In this document: positions 52,708-60,134 of the stretch, piece by piece
Numbering within the stretch: the first letter of the stretch is position 1
Layout: every line of letters begins with the position of its first letter
NCBI RefSeq assembly: GCF_009695865.1
Contig: NZ_VUNB01000002.1
Location: 62,001-126,000 of the forward strand
Source: Allobaileyella intestinalis
GTDB lineage: Bacteria; Bacillota; Clostridia; Peptostreptococcales; Anaerovoracaceae
Length of the DNA: 64,000 nt
Reading direction: 5' to 3'
Translations under genes and position numbers: made by a program
The notes under the pieces: model-generated
The model's database searches: none
What the model was told of the DNA's origin: nothing
What the model saw: the letters and a program-made list of their open reading frames with translations, nothing else

Positions 52708-53142
52708 ATGAACTTGGAAAACTTCGAAAAGAGATGTGATGAGATTCGGGAGGAGAATGAGAAATACCTCCAGATCTTTAAGGAGGATAATAGAAATCTA
52801 TCTCCAAAGACAATTAGCAGGCATGTGGACAATGTGTCGTTTTACATCAATGAATATCTTCTGAGGAATGAACCTCTAACCATGGAACAGGGTACCAGTA
52901 GTATTGATGGCTTTCTGGGCGACTTTTTCATACGGAAGTGCATGTGGTCCACCCCGGCCACAATAAAAAGCACTGCCGCCAGCATCAAGAAGTTTTACAA
53001 GTCCATGGAAAAACATGGCTTTGTTGAAAAGAGAGACTACGACCACCTCTGTCTTGAAATAAAGGAGACCATGGATCAGTGGCTGGAGGAATGCGCCAGG
53101 TTCAACGATCCAGACGAAGATGATGATGAATTCGCATTTTGA
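52708..53142 (+). CDS. Hypothetical protein resembling a recombinase core-binding (SAM-like) domain
   Basis: A 144-residue acidic, mostly helical protein. The region LSPKTISRHVDNVSFYINEY and the later PATIKSTAASIKKFYKSMEK resemble the N-terminal SAM-like DNA-contacting domain of tyrosine recombinases, but no catalytic domain with the Arg-His-Tyr set follows. The C-terminus is strongly acidic (DPDEDDDEFAF). ATG 52708 has GAGGT seven bases upstream and is preferred to GTG 52699. The stop codon overlaps the first Fur-type box of the next gene. Function unknown. Confidence 0.7.
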   Translation: MNLENFEKRCDEIREENEKYLQIFKEDNRNLSPKTISRHVDNVSFYINEYLLRNEPLTMEQGTSSIDGFLGDFFIRKCMWSTPATIKSTAASIKKFYKSMEKHGFVEKRDYDHLCLEIKETMDQWLEECARFNDPDEDDDEFAF

Positions 53143-53154
53143 GAATGATTTTCA
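53140..53154. promoter_or_regulatory. Fur/Zur-type box 1
   Basis: TGAGAATGATTTTCA fits the 7-1-7 Fur-family pattern TGATAAT-N-ATTATCA with two mismatches out of 14. It lies immediately upstream of the -35 hexamer of the fur-family gene and overlaps the preceding stop codon. Confidence 0.62.
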
Positions 53155-53156
53155 TA

Positions 53157-53185
53157 TTTACTTTCCGCTTCCCGTCCTTTATAAT
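53157..53185 (+). promoter_or_regulatory. Promoter of the Fur-family regulator gene
   Basis: TTTACT (53157-53162) and TATAAT (53180-53185) are spaced by 17 bases. Fur-type boxes flank it on both sides, so repression by a metal-loaded Fur-family protein is likely. Confidence 0.65.
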
Positions 53186-53186
53186 A

Positions 53187-53201
53187 TGAGAACGATTATC
53201 A
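53187..53201. promoter_or_regulatory. Fur/Zur-type box 2
   Basis: TGAGAACGATTATCA matches the 7-1-7 Fur-family pattern with two mismatches out of 14, the right half being perfect. It begins one base after the -10 hexamer, covering the expected transcription start. Confidence 0.66.
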
Positions 53202-53230
53202 ATTTATCCTAAGATTCAAAGGAGCGGGCC

Positions 53231-53662
53231 ATGGAACATAAGCACAGAAAGGCAAGTTACAAGACCGGACAGGGAGAGGGGGTACAGGAGTACCTCAAGG
53301 AAAATGCCGGCAGGCACGTGACTGTGGAGGAGATCCGCAGGAACGCCCGGAATGGTGAGAAACCTATTGGCCTTGCTACCATCTACAGGCAGCTGGACAA
53401 AATGGTGGAAGAGGGCCTGGTGGCAAAGTATGTGACAGGGGCAGGAAGCCCGGCCTGCTACGAGTACCTTGATCCGGATCAGCAGAACACCACTCCTGAG
53501 GAGTTTCACTGCAAGTGCATTAACTGCGGAACGCTGATACACATACAATGTCAGGAGCTTTCTGGTATTGGAGAGCACCTGCTTCAGGAACATCATTTTA
53601 TGATGGACCCGAAGAGAACAGTTTTTTACGGCCTTTGCCAGAAATGCCAGATAGGCCCATAG
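53231..53662 (+). CDS. Fur-family metalloregulator, probable zinc regulator
   Basis: A 143-residue Fur-family protein with a winged helix (TVEEIRRNARNGEKPIGLAT, IYRQLDKMVEEGLV) and a dimerisation part with two Cys pairs, HCKCINCGTLIHIQC and GLCQKCQ, which form the structural zinc site of Fur/Zur/PerR proteins. Shared position with znuA, znuC and znuB, and with two Fur-type boxes at its own promoter, makes Zur the best guess; PerR or Fur remains possible. GGAGCGGG precedes ATG 53231. Confidence 0.82.
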   Translation: MEHKHRKASYKTGQGEGVQEYLKENAGRHVTVEEIRRNARNGEKPIGLATIYRQLDKMVEEGLVAKYVTGAGSPACYEYLDPDQQNTTPEEFHCKCINCGTLIHIQCQELSGIGEHLLQEHHFMMDPKRTVFYGLCQKCQIGP

Positions 53663-53713
53663 CCATGGGCGGGCAGAGTTTCTTGAGGCAAGCGAGGATG
53701 CGCAGCCAGATGG

Positions 53714-53735
53714 CCTGATAGCCATGGCGGTCAGG
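53714..53735. repeat. Imperfect palindrome in the regulator-transporter gap
   Basis: CCTGA, GCCATGGC and TCAGG are arranged symmetrically around 53724, with two non-pairing positions per arm. It lies in the 162-base gap after the fur-family gene. It could be a protein site; no T-run follows. Confidence 0.35.
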
Positions 53736-53824
53736 TCCGAAGATTGGGAGCTGTAGCGTGTTGACTGCAGGAGACAATTAGATAGAGCCCCAGAGCACAT
53801 CCCTCATAGAGGGAACAGGAGCAG

Positions 53825-54142
53825 ATGATCATGGAGACAGGAATCACAAGGGAGAGGAAATGGATTGCGGTGCTTTGCACCGGAGTTTTTGTTGTGTCCC
53901 TGTTCCTGTCTGTTCTTTTTATTGCCCAGGAGGCTGATCATGACTGCATCGGCCAGGGCTGTCCTATCTGTGCAGCTATTCAGCGCTGTGAAAATGCCGC
54001 AAGACTTTTCGGTTCCGGAACCCCGGAGAACAGCGGGGAACCAGCTCTTTTTTTCCATATCATCATTCAGATTCTCATCCTCTGTTCAACCGATCTCGTA
54101 CTGCTTACCCCCGTTACCCGCTGGGTCCGGATGGACAATTGA
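53825..54142 (+). CDS. Small cysteine-containing membrane protein of the zinc operon
   Basis: A 105-residue protein with a hydrophobic N-terminal segment (WIAVLCTGVFVVSLFLSVLF, about residues 13-32), a short loop with HDCIGQGCPICAAIQRC, and a second hydrophobic segment (about 75-98). Four Cys and a His in the loop could bind a metal or form disulfides outside the membrane. Context between a Fur-family regulator and znuA suggests a role in zinc handling, but the family is not one I can name. AGGAG is three bases from ATG 53825 and nine from ATG 53831, so the second may be the real start. Confidence 0.68.
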   Translation: MIMETGITRERKWIAVLCTGVFVVSLFLSVLFIAQEADHDCIGQGCPICAAIQRCENAARLFGSGTPENSGEPALFFHIIIQILILCSTDLVLLTPVTRWVRMDN

Positions 54143-54212
54143 TTTTTTCCTTATTATCAAAGATCGGGAAGCTGATTTTAGCTGATTTTAGAAGATAATA
54201 AGGAGAATTTTC

Positions 54213-55196
54213 ATGAAGAAAAAAATGATCGCGATAGTTGTGGCTGTTCTGGCCATGGCTGTGGCTTTTTCGGGTTGCGCCGGTTCCGGAAGCCGCAAAT
54301 CAGGTGGCGGTTCCACAGGTAAAAAGATTTCAATCGTTTGTACGAATTTTCCGGAGTATGATTTTGCAAGGCAGATAGCAGGTGACAAGGCTGATGTTAC
54401 CATGCTGCTGAAGCCCGGGGCAGAGAGCCATACCTACGAGCCTTCCCCTGAAGACATTAAGAAAATCCAGAACTGTGACATGTTCGTCTATGTAGGTGGA
54501 GATTCTGATGAATGGGTGCGGAAGGTGCTGAAATCCCTGGATACTTCGAAGATTACTGTTTTCAAGCTCATGGACCAGGTGAAGACCGTTGAGGAAGTCA
54601 CTGTGGAAGGCATGGAGCCGGAAGAGGAGGAAGAGGCAGATGAATCTGCAGGAAAAAAAGAAGAACCGGAGATGGACGAGCATGTGTGGACTTCTCCGAA
54701 AAATGCCGCTCTTATAGTTAAAAACATGGCGAATACCATGGGAAAACTGGACAAGAAGAACAAAGCCGCCTATGAGAAAAACGCCGCCGCTTATATAAAG
54801 AAGATAGACAAGCTGGATGGAGAATTCAGAGATGTAGTGAAAAACAGCAAACGCAAGGAAATCATCGTTGCCGACAGGTTCCCCTTCCGCTATTTCTGCG
54901 ATGAATACGGCCTGAAGTACTACGCTGCTTTCCCTGGATGCTCCACCGATACCCAGCCTTCGGCAAAGACAGTAGCCTTCCTTACAGATAAGGTGAAGTC
55001 AGACAAGATTCCAGTAGTGTTCCACATAGAGCTTTCCAATGAGGAAATGTCAAAGTCCATTGCAGAGGCCACCGGCGCCAGGTCCCTTCTCCTGAACGCC
55101 GTCCACAACGTAAGCGACCAGGACTTCAAGAACGGCGCCACCTACGTCAGCCTCATGGAGCACAATGTTAAGGTATTAAAGGAGGCACTGAACTGA
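54213..55196 (+). CDS. znuA: Zinc ABC transporter substrate-binding lipoprotein
   Basis: A 327-residue cluster A-I solute-binding protein. A lipoprotein signal ends in VAFSGCAGSG (Cys near 22). Metal ligands typical of ZnuA appear as PGAESHTYEPSPEDI (His near 72), DEHVWTSPKNA (His near 155), the region before AAFPGCSTDTQPSAKTV, and the later acidic residue region. Between the first two lies an acidic loop (EPEEEEEADESAGKKEEPE) in the place where zinc-specific members have a His/acid-rich loop. It captures metal outside the membrane for ZnuCB. AAGGAG precedes ATG 54213, and its TGA overlaps the znuC start. Confidence 0.87.
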   Translation: MKKKMIAIVVAVLAMAVAFSGCAGSGSRKSGGGSTGKKISIVCTNFPEYDFARQIAGDKADVTMLLKPGAESHTYEPSPEDIKKIQNCDMFVYVGGDSDEWVRKVLKSLDTSKITVFKLMDQVKTVEEVTVEGMEPEEEEEADESAGKKEEPEMDEHVWTSPKNAALIVKNMANTMGKLDKKNKAAYEKNAAAYIKKIDKLDGEFRDVVKNSKRKEIIVADRFPFRYFCDEYGLKYYAAFPGCSTDTQPSAKTVAFLTDKVKSDKIPVVFHIELSNEEMSKSIAEATGARSLLLNAVHNVSDQDFKNGATYVSLMEHNVKVLKEALN

Positions 55197-55900
55197 TGAG
55201 CCTTCTGACCTGCGAAAACGCGACTTTTGCCTATGAAGGCAGAACCGTATTGAGAAACATTTCTTTTAATGTGGAAAAAGGAGATTATCTTGCGGTAGTT
55301 GGCGAGAATGGTGCCGGAAAAACCACGCTTATCAAGGGCCTGCTGGGCCTTAAGGAGCCGGTGTCTGGAAACCTGTCTTACGGCTGGGGCCTGGAATCCG
55401 ACCAGATCGGCTACCTGCCTCAGCAGACTGAGATTCAGAGAGATTTTCCAGCCAGCGTCCGGGAGGTGGTGCTGTCCGGATGTCTCAACCGCCTGGGCGG
55501 CAAAGCTTTCTACACAAGAGAACTGAAAAAACTGGCAGATGACAGGCTTGAACTCCTGGAAATCGCCAGCCTTGGAAACAGATGCTACCGGGAGCTTTCC
55601 GGAGGCCAGCAGCAGAGGGTGCTGCTGGCCAGGGCTCTCTGTGCCACACGTACGCTGCTGATTCTGGATGAACCTGTGACCGGTCTTGATTCGGTAATTG
55701 CCAGGGGCCTTTATGATATTCTCCGGGAGATCAGAAGAAAAAAAGAAATCACCGTGATAATGGTGTCCCACGATGTCAGAGGGGCAGTGGAGGAAGCAGA
55801 TCATATACTCCACATCGCTGGAGAGGTGAAGTTTTTCGGCACTACTGAAGATTACATGGAAGATCCTGCAGGGGCCGCCTTCCTGAAAGGAGCCTGCTGA
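55196..55900 (+). CDS. znuC: Zinc ABC transporter ATP-binding protein
   Basis: A 234-residue ABC ATPase: Walker A GENGAGKTTLIKGL (about residues 38-50), Q-loop YLPQQTEI, signature LSGGQQQRVLLARAL, Walker B LLILDEPVTGLDS and the switch His in VSHDVRG. It powers import through ZnuB. Start overlaps the znuA stop, and the stop overlaps the znuB start, so the three proteins are made together. Confidence 0.9.
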   Translation: MSLLTCENATFAYEGRTVLRNISFNVEKGDYLAVVGENGAGKTTLIKGLLGLKEPVSGNLSYGWGLESDQIGYLPQQTEIQRDFPASVREVVLSGCLNRLGGKAFYTRELKKLADDRLELLEIASLGNRCYRELSGGQQQRVLLARALCATRTLLILDEPVTGLDSVIARGLYDILREIRRKKEITVIMVSHDVRGAVEEADHILHIAGEVKFFGTTEDYMEDPAGAAFLKGAC

Positions 55901-56721
55901 TGAATGGATTTCTTGAAATGTTGTCTTACCCGTTTATGGTGAGAGCTTTTGTAGTCGGGATTCTGGTTTCTCTGTGTGCTTCGCTGCTGGGAAGCAGCCT
56001 TGTGCTGAAGCGCTACTCCATGATCGGGGACGGACTATCTCATGTAGGCTTCGCCGCCCTGGCTGTCGCCTATCCCTTCGGATTTTCCCCGTTATATATC
56101 TCGATTCCGGCCTGCATTGCCGCAGCTTTTTTCCTCCTGCAACTGAAAGACAACTCAAAAATCAAAGGAGATGCTGCAACTGCTCTCCTGTGCAGCGGCG
56201 CCCTGGCCACAGGGATCATGGTCATATCCCTGACCACCGGCATGAACACAGACGTGTGCAACTACATGTTCGGAAGCATCCTGGCCATGAGCAGAACAGA
56301 CTTGTATCTGTCTGTGATTCTCAGTGTCCTGGTCATGATTCTCTTTGTAGTCTATTACAACCGGATCTTTGCCGTCACCTTCGACGAAACCTTCGCTTCG
56401 GCCACAGGCACTGATTCCCGGAAATACAATGTGATAATCGCCATCCTGACGGCTGTCACAGTGGTCCTCGGCATGAGAATGATGGGAACCCTTTTGATTT
56501 CAAGCCTTATAGTGTTCCCGGCCCTGACAGCCATGGGTGTGACCAGGCAGTTTAAGACCACCATAATCCTGTCGGCTGTAATTGCTGTTGGCTGCTTCAT
56601 TGCAGGCCTCTGCTTCTCTTATTTCCGGTCTGTGCCTACAGGTGCCTGCATAGTGATGGTGGATATTCTGGTATTTGGAATTTTCCGGGCCGTCGAGAAG
56701 CTCAGGGAAAGGCAGGGTTAA
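55900..56721 (+). CDS. znuB: Zinc ABC transporter permease
   Basis: A 273-residue integral membrane protein with about eight hydrophobic segments, of the ABC-3 metal permease family. LKRYSMIGDGLSHVGFAALA (about residues 36-55) is the family hallmark, and DETFASATGTD and GTLLISSLIVFPALTAM follow. It forms the metal channel with ZnuC and ZnuA. Start shares bases with the znuC stop. Confidence 0.9.
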   Translation: MNGFLEMLSYPFMVRAFVVGILVSLCASLLGSSLVLKRYSMIGDGLSHVGFAALAVAYPFGFSPLYISIPACIAAAFFLLQLKDNSKIKGDAATALLCSGALATGIMVISLTTGMNTDVCNYMFGSILAMSRTDLYLSVILSVLVMILFVVYYNRIFAVTFDETFASATGTDSRKYNVIIAILTAVTVVLGMRMMGTLLISSLIVFPALTAMGVTRQFKTTIILSAVIAVGCFIAGLCFSYFRSVPTGACIVMVDILVFGIFRAVEKLRERQG

Positions 56722-56722
56722 T

Positions 56723-57358
56723 ATGAAGAACACGAAAGGTTGGATTGTTTTTCTCTGCCTGGTATTGCTGTTCTGCGCTGTGCCTTGGAAAAAAATAGAA
56801 TCGGCAGTTCGCCAGACTGGGGCCACATCCAAGTCAGCCTCTGTCAGTCAGGGAAAAAATCCCGGCAACACAAGCAATACCAGCGGCACTGATAAAGCCA
56901 GCACTTCCGGCACCCTGAACCGCCTTACCGTTGTAAAGGACGTATATCCCTACGACATATCAAAAGACCGGGATGGTTTTTACTGGAAAAAAGCCGATAT
57001 TACTGTGGGTGACAGCCACTACATGACCCAGATCAACGACTGGTTCCAGAACTTTAACGATTACAAAAACAAAAGCGTAGTCATCGAGGGCTTTTACCTG
57101 AAATTCGGCAAGTATACCCTGGTGGGAAGAAACGGCCCCACCTGCCCTTACTGCACAGGGGGGTATGTGGACTTCGAATTCAAATCAGACCAGGACCTGT
57201 CCCAGCTCCAGTCAGAAAAATCCTGGATACGGGTGGCCGGAATCCTCCGGGAAGGATCAATAGAAATGAGCGACGGCAGCAGCCAGCCCATGTACTACAT
57301 AGAAGCCATCAAGGTGTCAAAGCTGGAAAAAGAAGGAGTGAACCCGATAAGTGACTGA
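56723..57358 (+). CDS. Exported CPYC protein of the zinc operon (DUF1980/TIGR03943-like)
   Basis: A 211-residue protein with an N-terminal hydrophobic segment (GWIVFLCLVLLFCAVP), a Ser/Thr/Gly-rich linker to about residue 70, and a compact C-terminal domain with YKNKSVVIEGFYLKFGKYTL, GPTCPYCTGGYVDFEF and WIRVAGILREGSIEM. The domain resembles the C-terminal half of TIGR03943/DUF1980 proteins, which occur with metal-related permeases; the match is by pattern only. The CPYC pair may bind metal or act in redox. It starts one base after the znuB stop, behind AAGGCAGGG. Confidence 0.72.
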   Translation: MKNTKGWIVFLCLVLLFCAVPWKKIESAVRQTGATSKSASVSQGKNPGNTSNTSGTDKASTSGTLNRLTVVKDVYPYDISKDRDGFYWKKADITVGDSHYMTQINDWFQNFNDYKNKSVVIEGFYLKFGKYTLVGRNGPTCPYCTGGYVDFEFKSDQDLSQLQSEKSWIRVAGILREGSIEMSDGSSQPMYYIEAIKVSKLEKEGVNPISD

Positions 57359-57379
57359 CAGACCTCACCCTGTTATAAT
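57351..57379 (+). promoter_or_regulatory. Promoter of luxS
   Basis: GTGACT (57351-57356) and TATAAT (57374-57379) are spaced by 17 bases. The -35 overlaps the stop codon of the upstream gene. Transcription would start about 20 bases before ATG 57406. Confidence 0.58.
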
Positions 57380-57405
57380 TGAGCAGATAACAAGGAGGCA
57401 ATTCA

Positions 57406-57903
57406 ATGACAGATAATAGAAATATGAAAAAAATTCCAAGTTTTACCGTTAACCACCTGAAGCTCAAGCGCGGCATCTACGTTTCCCGCAAGGATCAGGT
57501 GGGCGCTGAGATTGTTACAACTTTCGATATCCGCATGAAGGCCCCTAACCGGGAGCCGGTCATCAACACCGCGGAGTGCCACACCATCGAGCATCTTGGT
57601 GCCACTTTTCTCAGAAACGACCCAGAGTGTTCGGATCAGGTGATCTACTTCGGCCCAATGGGCTGCCGCACCGGCTTTTACCTGGTAATGAAGGGCGACC
57701 TGGAATCCCGTGATGTGGTAGACCTTGTAAAAAATATGTTCTCCTTCATGGCAGATTTCGAGGGAGAGATACCGGGGGCCGCTGCCCGTGATTGTGGCAA
57801 CTACCTGGATAATAACCTGAATATGGCAAAATATGAGTCCAGAAAGTATCTGGAAGAAGTTCTGGAACACATGGACGAAAGCCGGTTAATATATCCGGAA
57901 TAA
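57406..57903 (+). CDS. luxS: S-ribosylhomocysteine lyase
   Basis: A 165-residue LuxS enzyme, which cleaves S-ribosylhomocysteine to homocysteine and the AI-2 precursor. The metal site HTIEHLGATFLRND (H-x-x-E-H) and the catalytic Cys region PMGCRTGFYLVMKGDL are intact, as is PGAAARDCGNYLDNNL with the third metal ligand Cys. Length is typical. AAGGAGG precedes ATG 57406. It carries its own promoter. Confidence 0.93.
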   Translation: MTDNRNMKKIPSFTVNHLKLKRGIYVSRKDQVGAEIVTTFDIRMKAPNREPVINTAECHTIEHLGATFLRNDPECSDQVIYFGPMGCRTGFYLVMKGDLESRDVVDLVKNMFSFMADFEGEIPGAAARDCGNYLDNNLNMAKYESRKYLEEVLEHMDESRLIYPE

Positions 57904-58151
57904 ATATCAGAAAAAATTAAAAGGTCAGAAGGATGATGAATTAGAGGATTCGGGGGGTGCACTCAGGAATCAATAGGTGCATTAAGTGGATTTTCAGAAC
58001 GCCAGGAAGAGATACACAGAAAAAATACCTCTAGATTTCAAATTCATGAAAAAGAAGGGTAACGTACAAGATTTTTCTGCTTGTTTGTACGGCGGAAAAC
58101 AGGTTTTAATGATTCTAAGGGTACTTAAAACAGCGAACTGTGTAAAATACG

Positions 58152-58207
58152 TGTATCTGTTCACCTTAAATACGATTAAATTCACTAAAACAAGATGTAC
58201 AGATACA
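58152..58207. repeat. 9-bp inverted repeat in the luxS-gltX gap
   Basis: TGTATCTGT (58152-58160) and ACAGATACA (58199-58207) are perfect inverted repeats 38 bases apart. The whole gap 57904-58431 is AT-rich and holds no gene I can support. Chance occurrence is possible. Confidence 0.35.
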
Positions 58208-58316
58208 GTGTTTGCATGAATTAATCTTGTACCTTACCCTGGGATTTTCAAAATGAGTAATCTCGCTGTAGAAAACGCATGTTTTTTTGTTTGGCTTACT
58301 GCTGAGAGCCCTATTT

Positions 58317-58345
58317 TTGCAATAGAACATACCATAGTATATAAT
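58317..58345 (+). promoter_or_regulatory. Promoter of gltX
   Basis: TTGCAA (58317-58322) and TATAAT (58340-58345) are separated by 17 bases. Transcription would start near 58352, giving a leader of about 80 bases. Confidence 0.68.
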
Positions 58346-58370
58346 AATCTAGCTTTATCAGGCGCTTTAG

Positions 58371-58404
58371 CAGGGATTGAACGCTTATTGAACGCTGATC
58401 CCTG
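58371..58404 (+). promoter_or_regulatory. Structured leader of gltX with 9-bp direct repeats
   Basis: CAGGGAT (58371-58377) pairs with ATCCCTG (58398-58404). The loop holds TTGAACGCT twice (58377-58385 and 58388-58396). No T-box consensus and no T-run directly after the stem are seen, although AATTTTT follows at 58409-58415. It may be a leader hairpin or an attenuator. Confidence 0.42.
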
Positions 58405-58431
58405 AAGAATTTTTACCAGGAGTTAGACATT

Positions 58432-60108
58432 ATGGATTATAAAGAGCTGAGTCAGCTGATATATCCGGAGATTACCAAGACCCCGGAAGACTATGAGGCT
58501 ATGTATCCCCCTAGAAATCTGCCGGAAGGTGCAATGGTCACCAGGCTGGGACCAAGTCCTACAGGTTTCATCCATCTGGGCAACCTGTACGGAGCCTTTG
58601 TCGATGAAAGGCTGGCTCATCAGAGCGGCGGAGTTTTCTATCTCAGAATAGAAGACACAGACGACAAGCGTTTCGTGGAGAACGCAGTGGAGACAGTGAT
58701 TTCTTCCCTTGGATTCTTTGACATCAAGTTCGATGAAGGAGTTACAGAACACGGAGATGTGGGAGATTACGGTGATTACACCCAGAGCCACAGAGGAGAG
58801 ATCTACAGGACTTTTGCAAAATGGCTCATCGCCCAGGGCAAGGCTTATCCTTGCTTCCTCACATCTGAAGAAATTGACAGCATAAGAGCTGAACAGGAGG
58901 CGCAGAAACTGGCTCCTGGAATATATGCTGGCTGGTCCAGGTACAGAGACTGGGACAAGGATCCGGAGATTCAGGCTGAAGTGATCAGCAAGATCAAGGC
59001 CGGGGAGGATTTTGTCATAAGGCTCAGATCTGAGGGAACACCTAACGCTGCAGGACAGGACATCAAACGGAACAAGGTGGTAGATGCCATCAGAGGCGGC
59101 CTTGACGTGCCTGAGAATTTCCAGGATATCGTCATCATCAAGACAACAGGCATTCCAACCTATCATTTTGCCCATGTCATCGACGACCATCTGATGAGGA
59201 CAACCCATGTTGTAAGAGGCGAGGAGTGGCTGCCATCGCTGCCAATTCACGTTGAACTTTTCAGAGACATGGGATGGGAGCTGCCGGTTTACTGCCACAC
59301 AGCTCAGCTTATGAAGATAGGCGAGGAAGGCCACAAGAGGAAGCTTTCCAAGAGAAAGGACCCGGAGCTGTCTCTTAGCTATTACAGGGATATGGGCTAT
59401 CACCCGGCTGCAGTCAGAGAATACCTGCTGACTATCCTTAACTCAAACTTCGAGGAGTGGAGAATCGCAAATCCAGAGGCCGACATTGATCAGTTCAAGT
59501 TCACTACGGAAAAAATGAGCAACTCAGGCGCACTCTTCGACTTAGACAAACTGAACGATGTGAGCAAGGATGTTCTCCTTAGAATTCCTGCAGAAGAGCT
59601 GGCCCAGTTCCTGAAAAACTGGTCAGATGAGTTCGCTCCAGAATACGGATTCATGTTTGAAGACATGGACTATCTCACCCAGATCCTGAACATCGGAAGA
59701 GGTGACAAGAAGCCGAGAAAAGACCTGATATATGCAAGGCAGATCGTCAGCTTCATCAGCTACTTCTTCGATGAGTCCTTTAAGATAGAAGACAAGTATC
59801 CGGAAGAGGCAGCAGAAGATGCAGATGAAATTCTTAGAGAGTATCTCTCCACATATGATCACAGCGATGATCAGAGCCAGTGGTTCGAGAAGATCAGAGA
59901 GATCGCATCCAGCTGCGGATATGCGGCAAAGCCTAAGGACTACAAGAAAAATCCTGATGACTACAAGGGTCATGTAGGCCATGTCAGCACAGTCATAAGA
60001 ATTGCCCTCATGGGAAGAGCTCAGTCCCCTGATGTATGGACAATACAGCAGATTATGGGCGAGAAGAAAGTTCGCCAGAGGATAGAGCAGGCACTGACAG
60101 ACCGTTAG
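58432..60108 (+). CDS. gltX: Glutamyl-tRNA synthetase
   Basis: A 558-residue class I aminoacyl-tRNA synthetase. The HIGH-type motif reads GPSPTGFIHLGNLYGAFV (about residues 43-60), FYLRIEDTDDKRFVE follows, and the KMSKS-type motif is KLSKRKDPELS (about 305). The C-terminal anticodon-binding region is present to the end (GRAQSPDVWTIQQIMGEKKV). It is somewhat longer than the usual 480-500 residues of bacterial GluRS and has a short N-terminal extension before the active-site fold. Whether it also charges tRNA-Gln cannot be judged here. Confidence 0.92.
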   Translation: MDYKELSQLIYPEITKTPEDYEAMYPPRNLPEGAMVTRLGPSPTGFIHLGNLYGAFVDERLAHQSGGVFYLRIEDTDDKRFVENAVETVISSLGFFDIKFDEGVTEHGDVGDYGDYTQSHRGEIYRTFAKWLIAQGKAYPCFLTSEEIDSIRAEQEAQKLAPGIYAGWSRYRDWDKDPEIQAEVISKIKAGEDFVIRLRSEGTPNAAGQDIKRNKVVDAIRGGLDVPENFQDIVIIKTTGIPTYHFAHVIDDHLMRTTHVVRGEEWLPSLPIHVELFRDMGWELPVYCHTAQLMKIGEEGHKRKLSKRKDPELSLSYYRDMGYHPAAVREYLLTILNSNFEEWRIANPEADIDQFKFTTEKMSNSGALFDLDKLNDVSKDVLLRIPAEELAQFLKNWSDEFAPEYGFMFEDMDYLTQILNIGRGDKKPRKDLIYARQIVSFISYFFDESFKIEDKYPEEAAEDADEILREYLSTYDHSDDQSQWFEKIREIASSCGYAAKPKDYKKNPDDYKGHVGHVSTVIRIALMGRAQSPDVWTIQQIMGEKKVRQRIEQALTDR

Positions 60109-60134
60109 GAAACCATTAAGTGAAGGAGGCAGAA

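Noticed and set aside
53662-53824. Separate promoter for the zinc transporter genes
   Set aside because: A TTGACT is present near 53760 but no acceptable -10 follows at the right distance.
57986-58219. 77-codon frame in the luxS-gltX gap
   Set aside because: No ribosome site, no recognisable motif, and an AT-rich gap where such frames are expected by chance.
58346-58431. T-box riboswitch ahead of gltX
   Set aside because: No conserved T-box sequence (AGGGTGG-type) and the leader is too short.
58423-59403. 326-codon open frame on the minus strand opposite gltX
   Set aside because: It is fully antisense to a clear glutamyl-tRNA synthetase and its translation shows no family motif; it arises from gltX codon bias.
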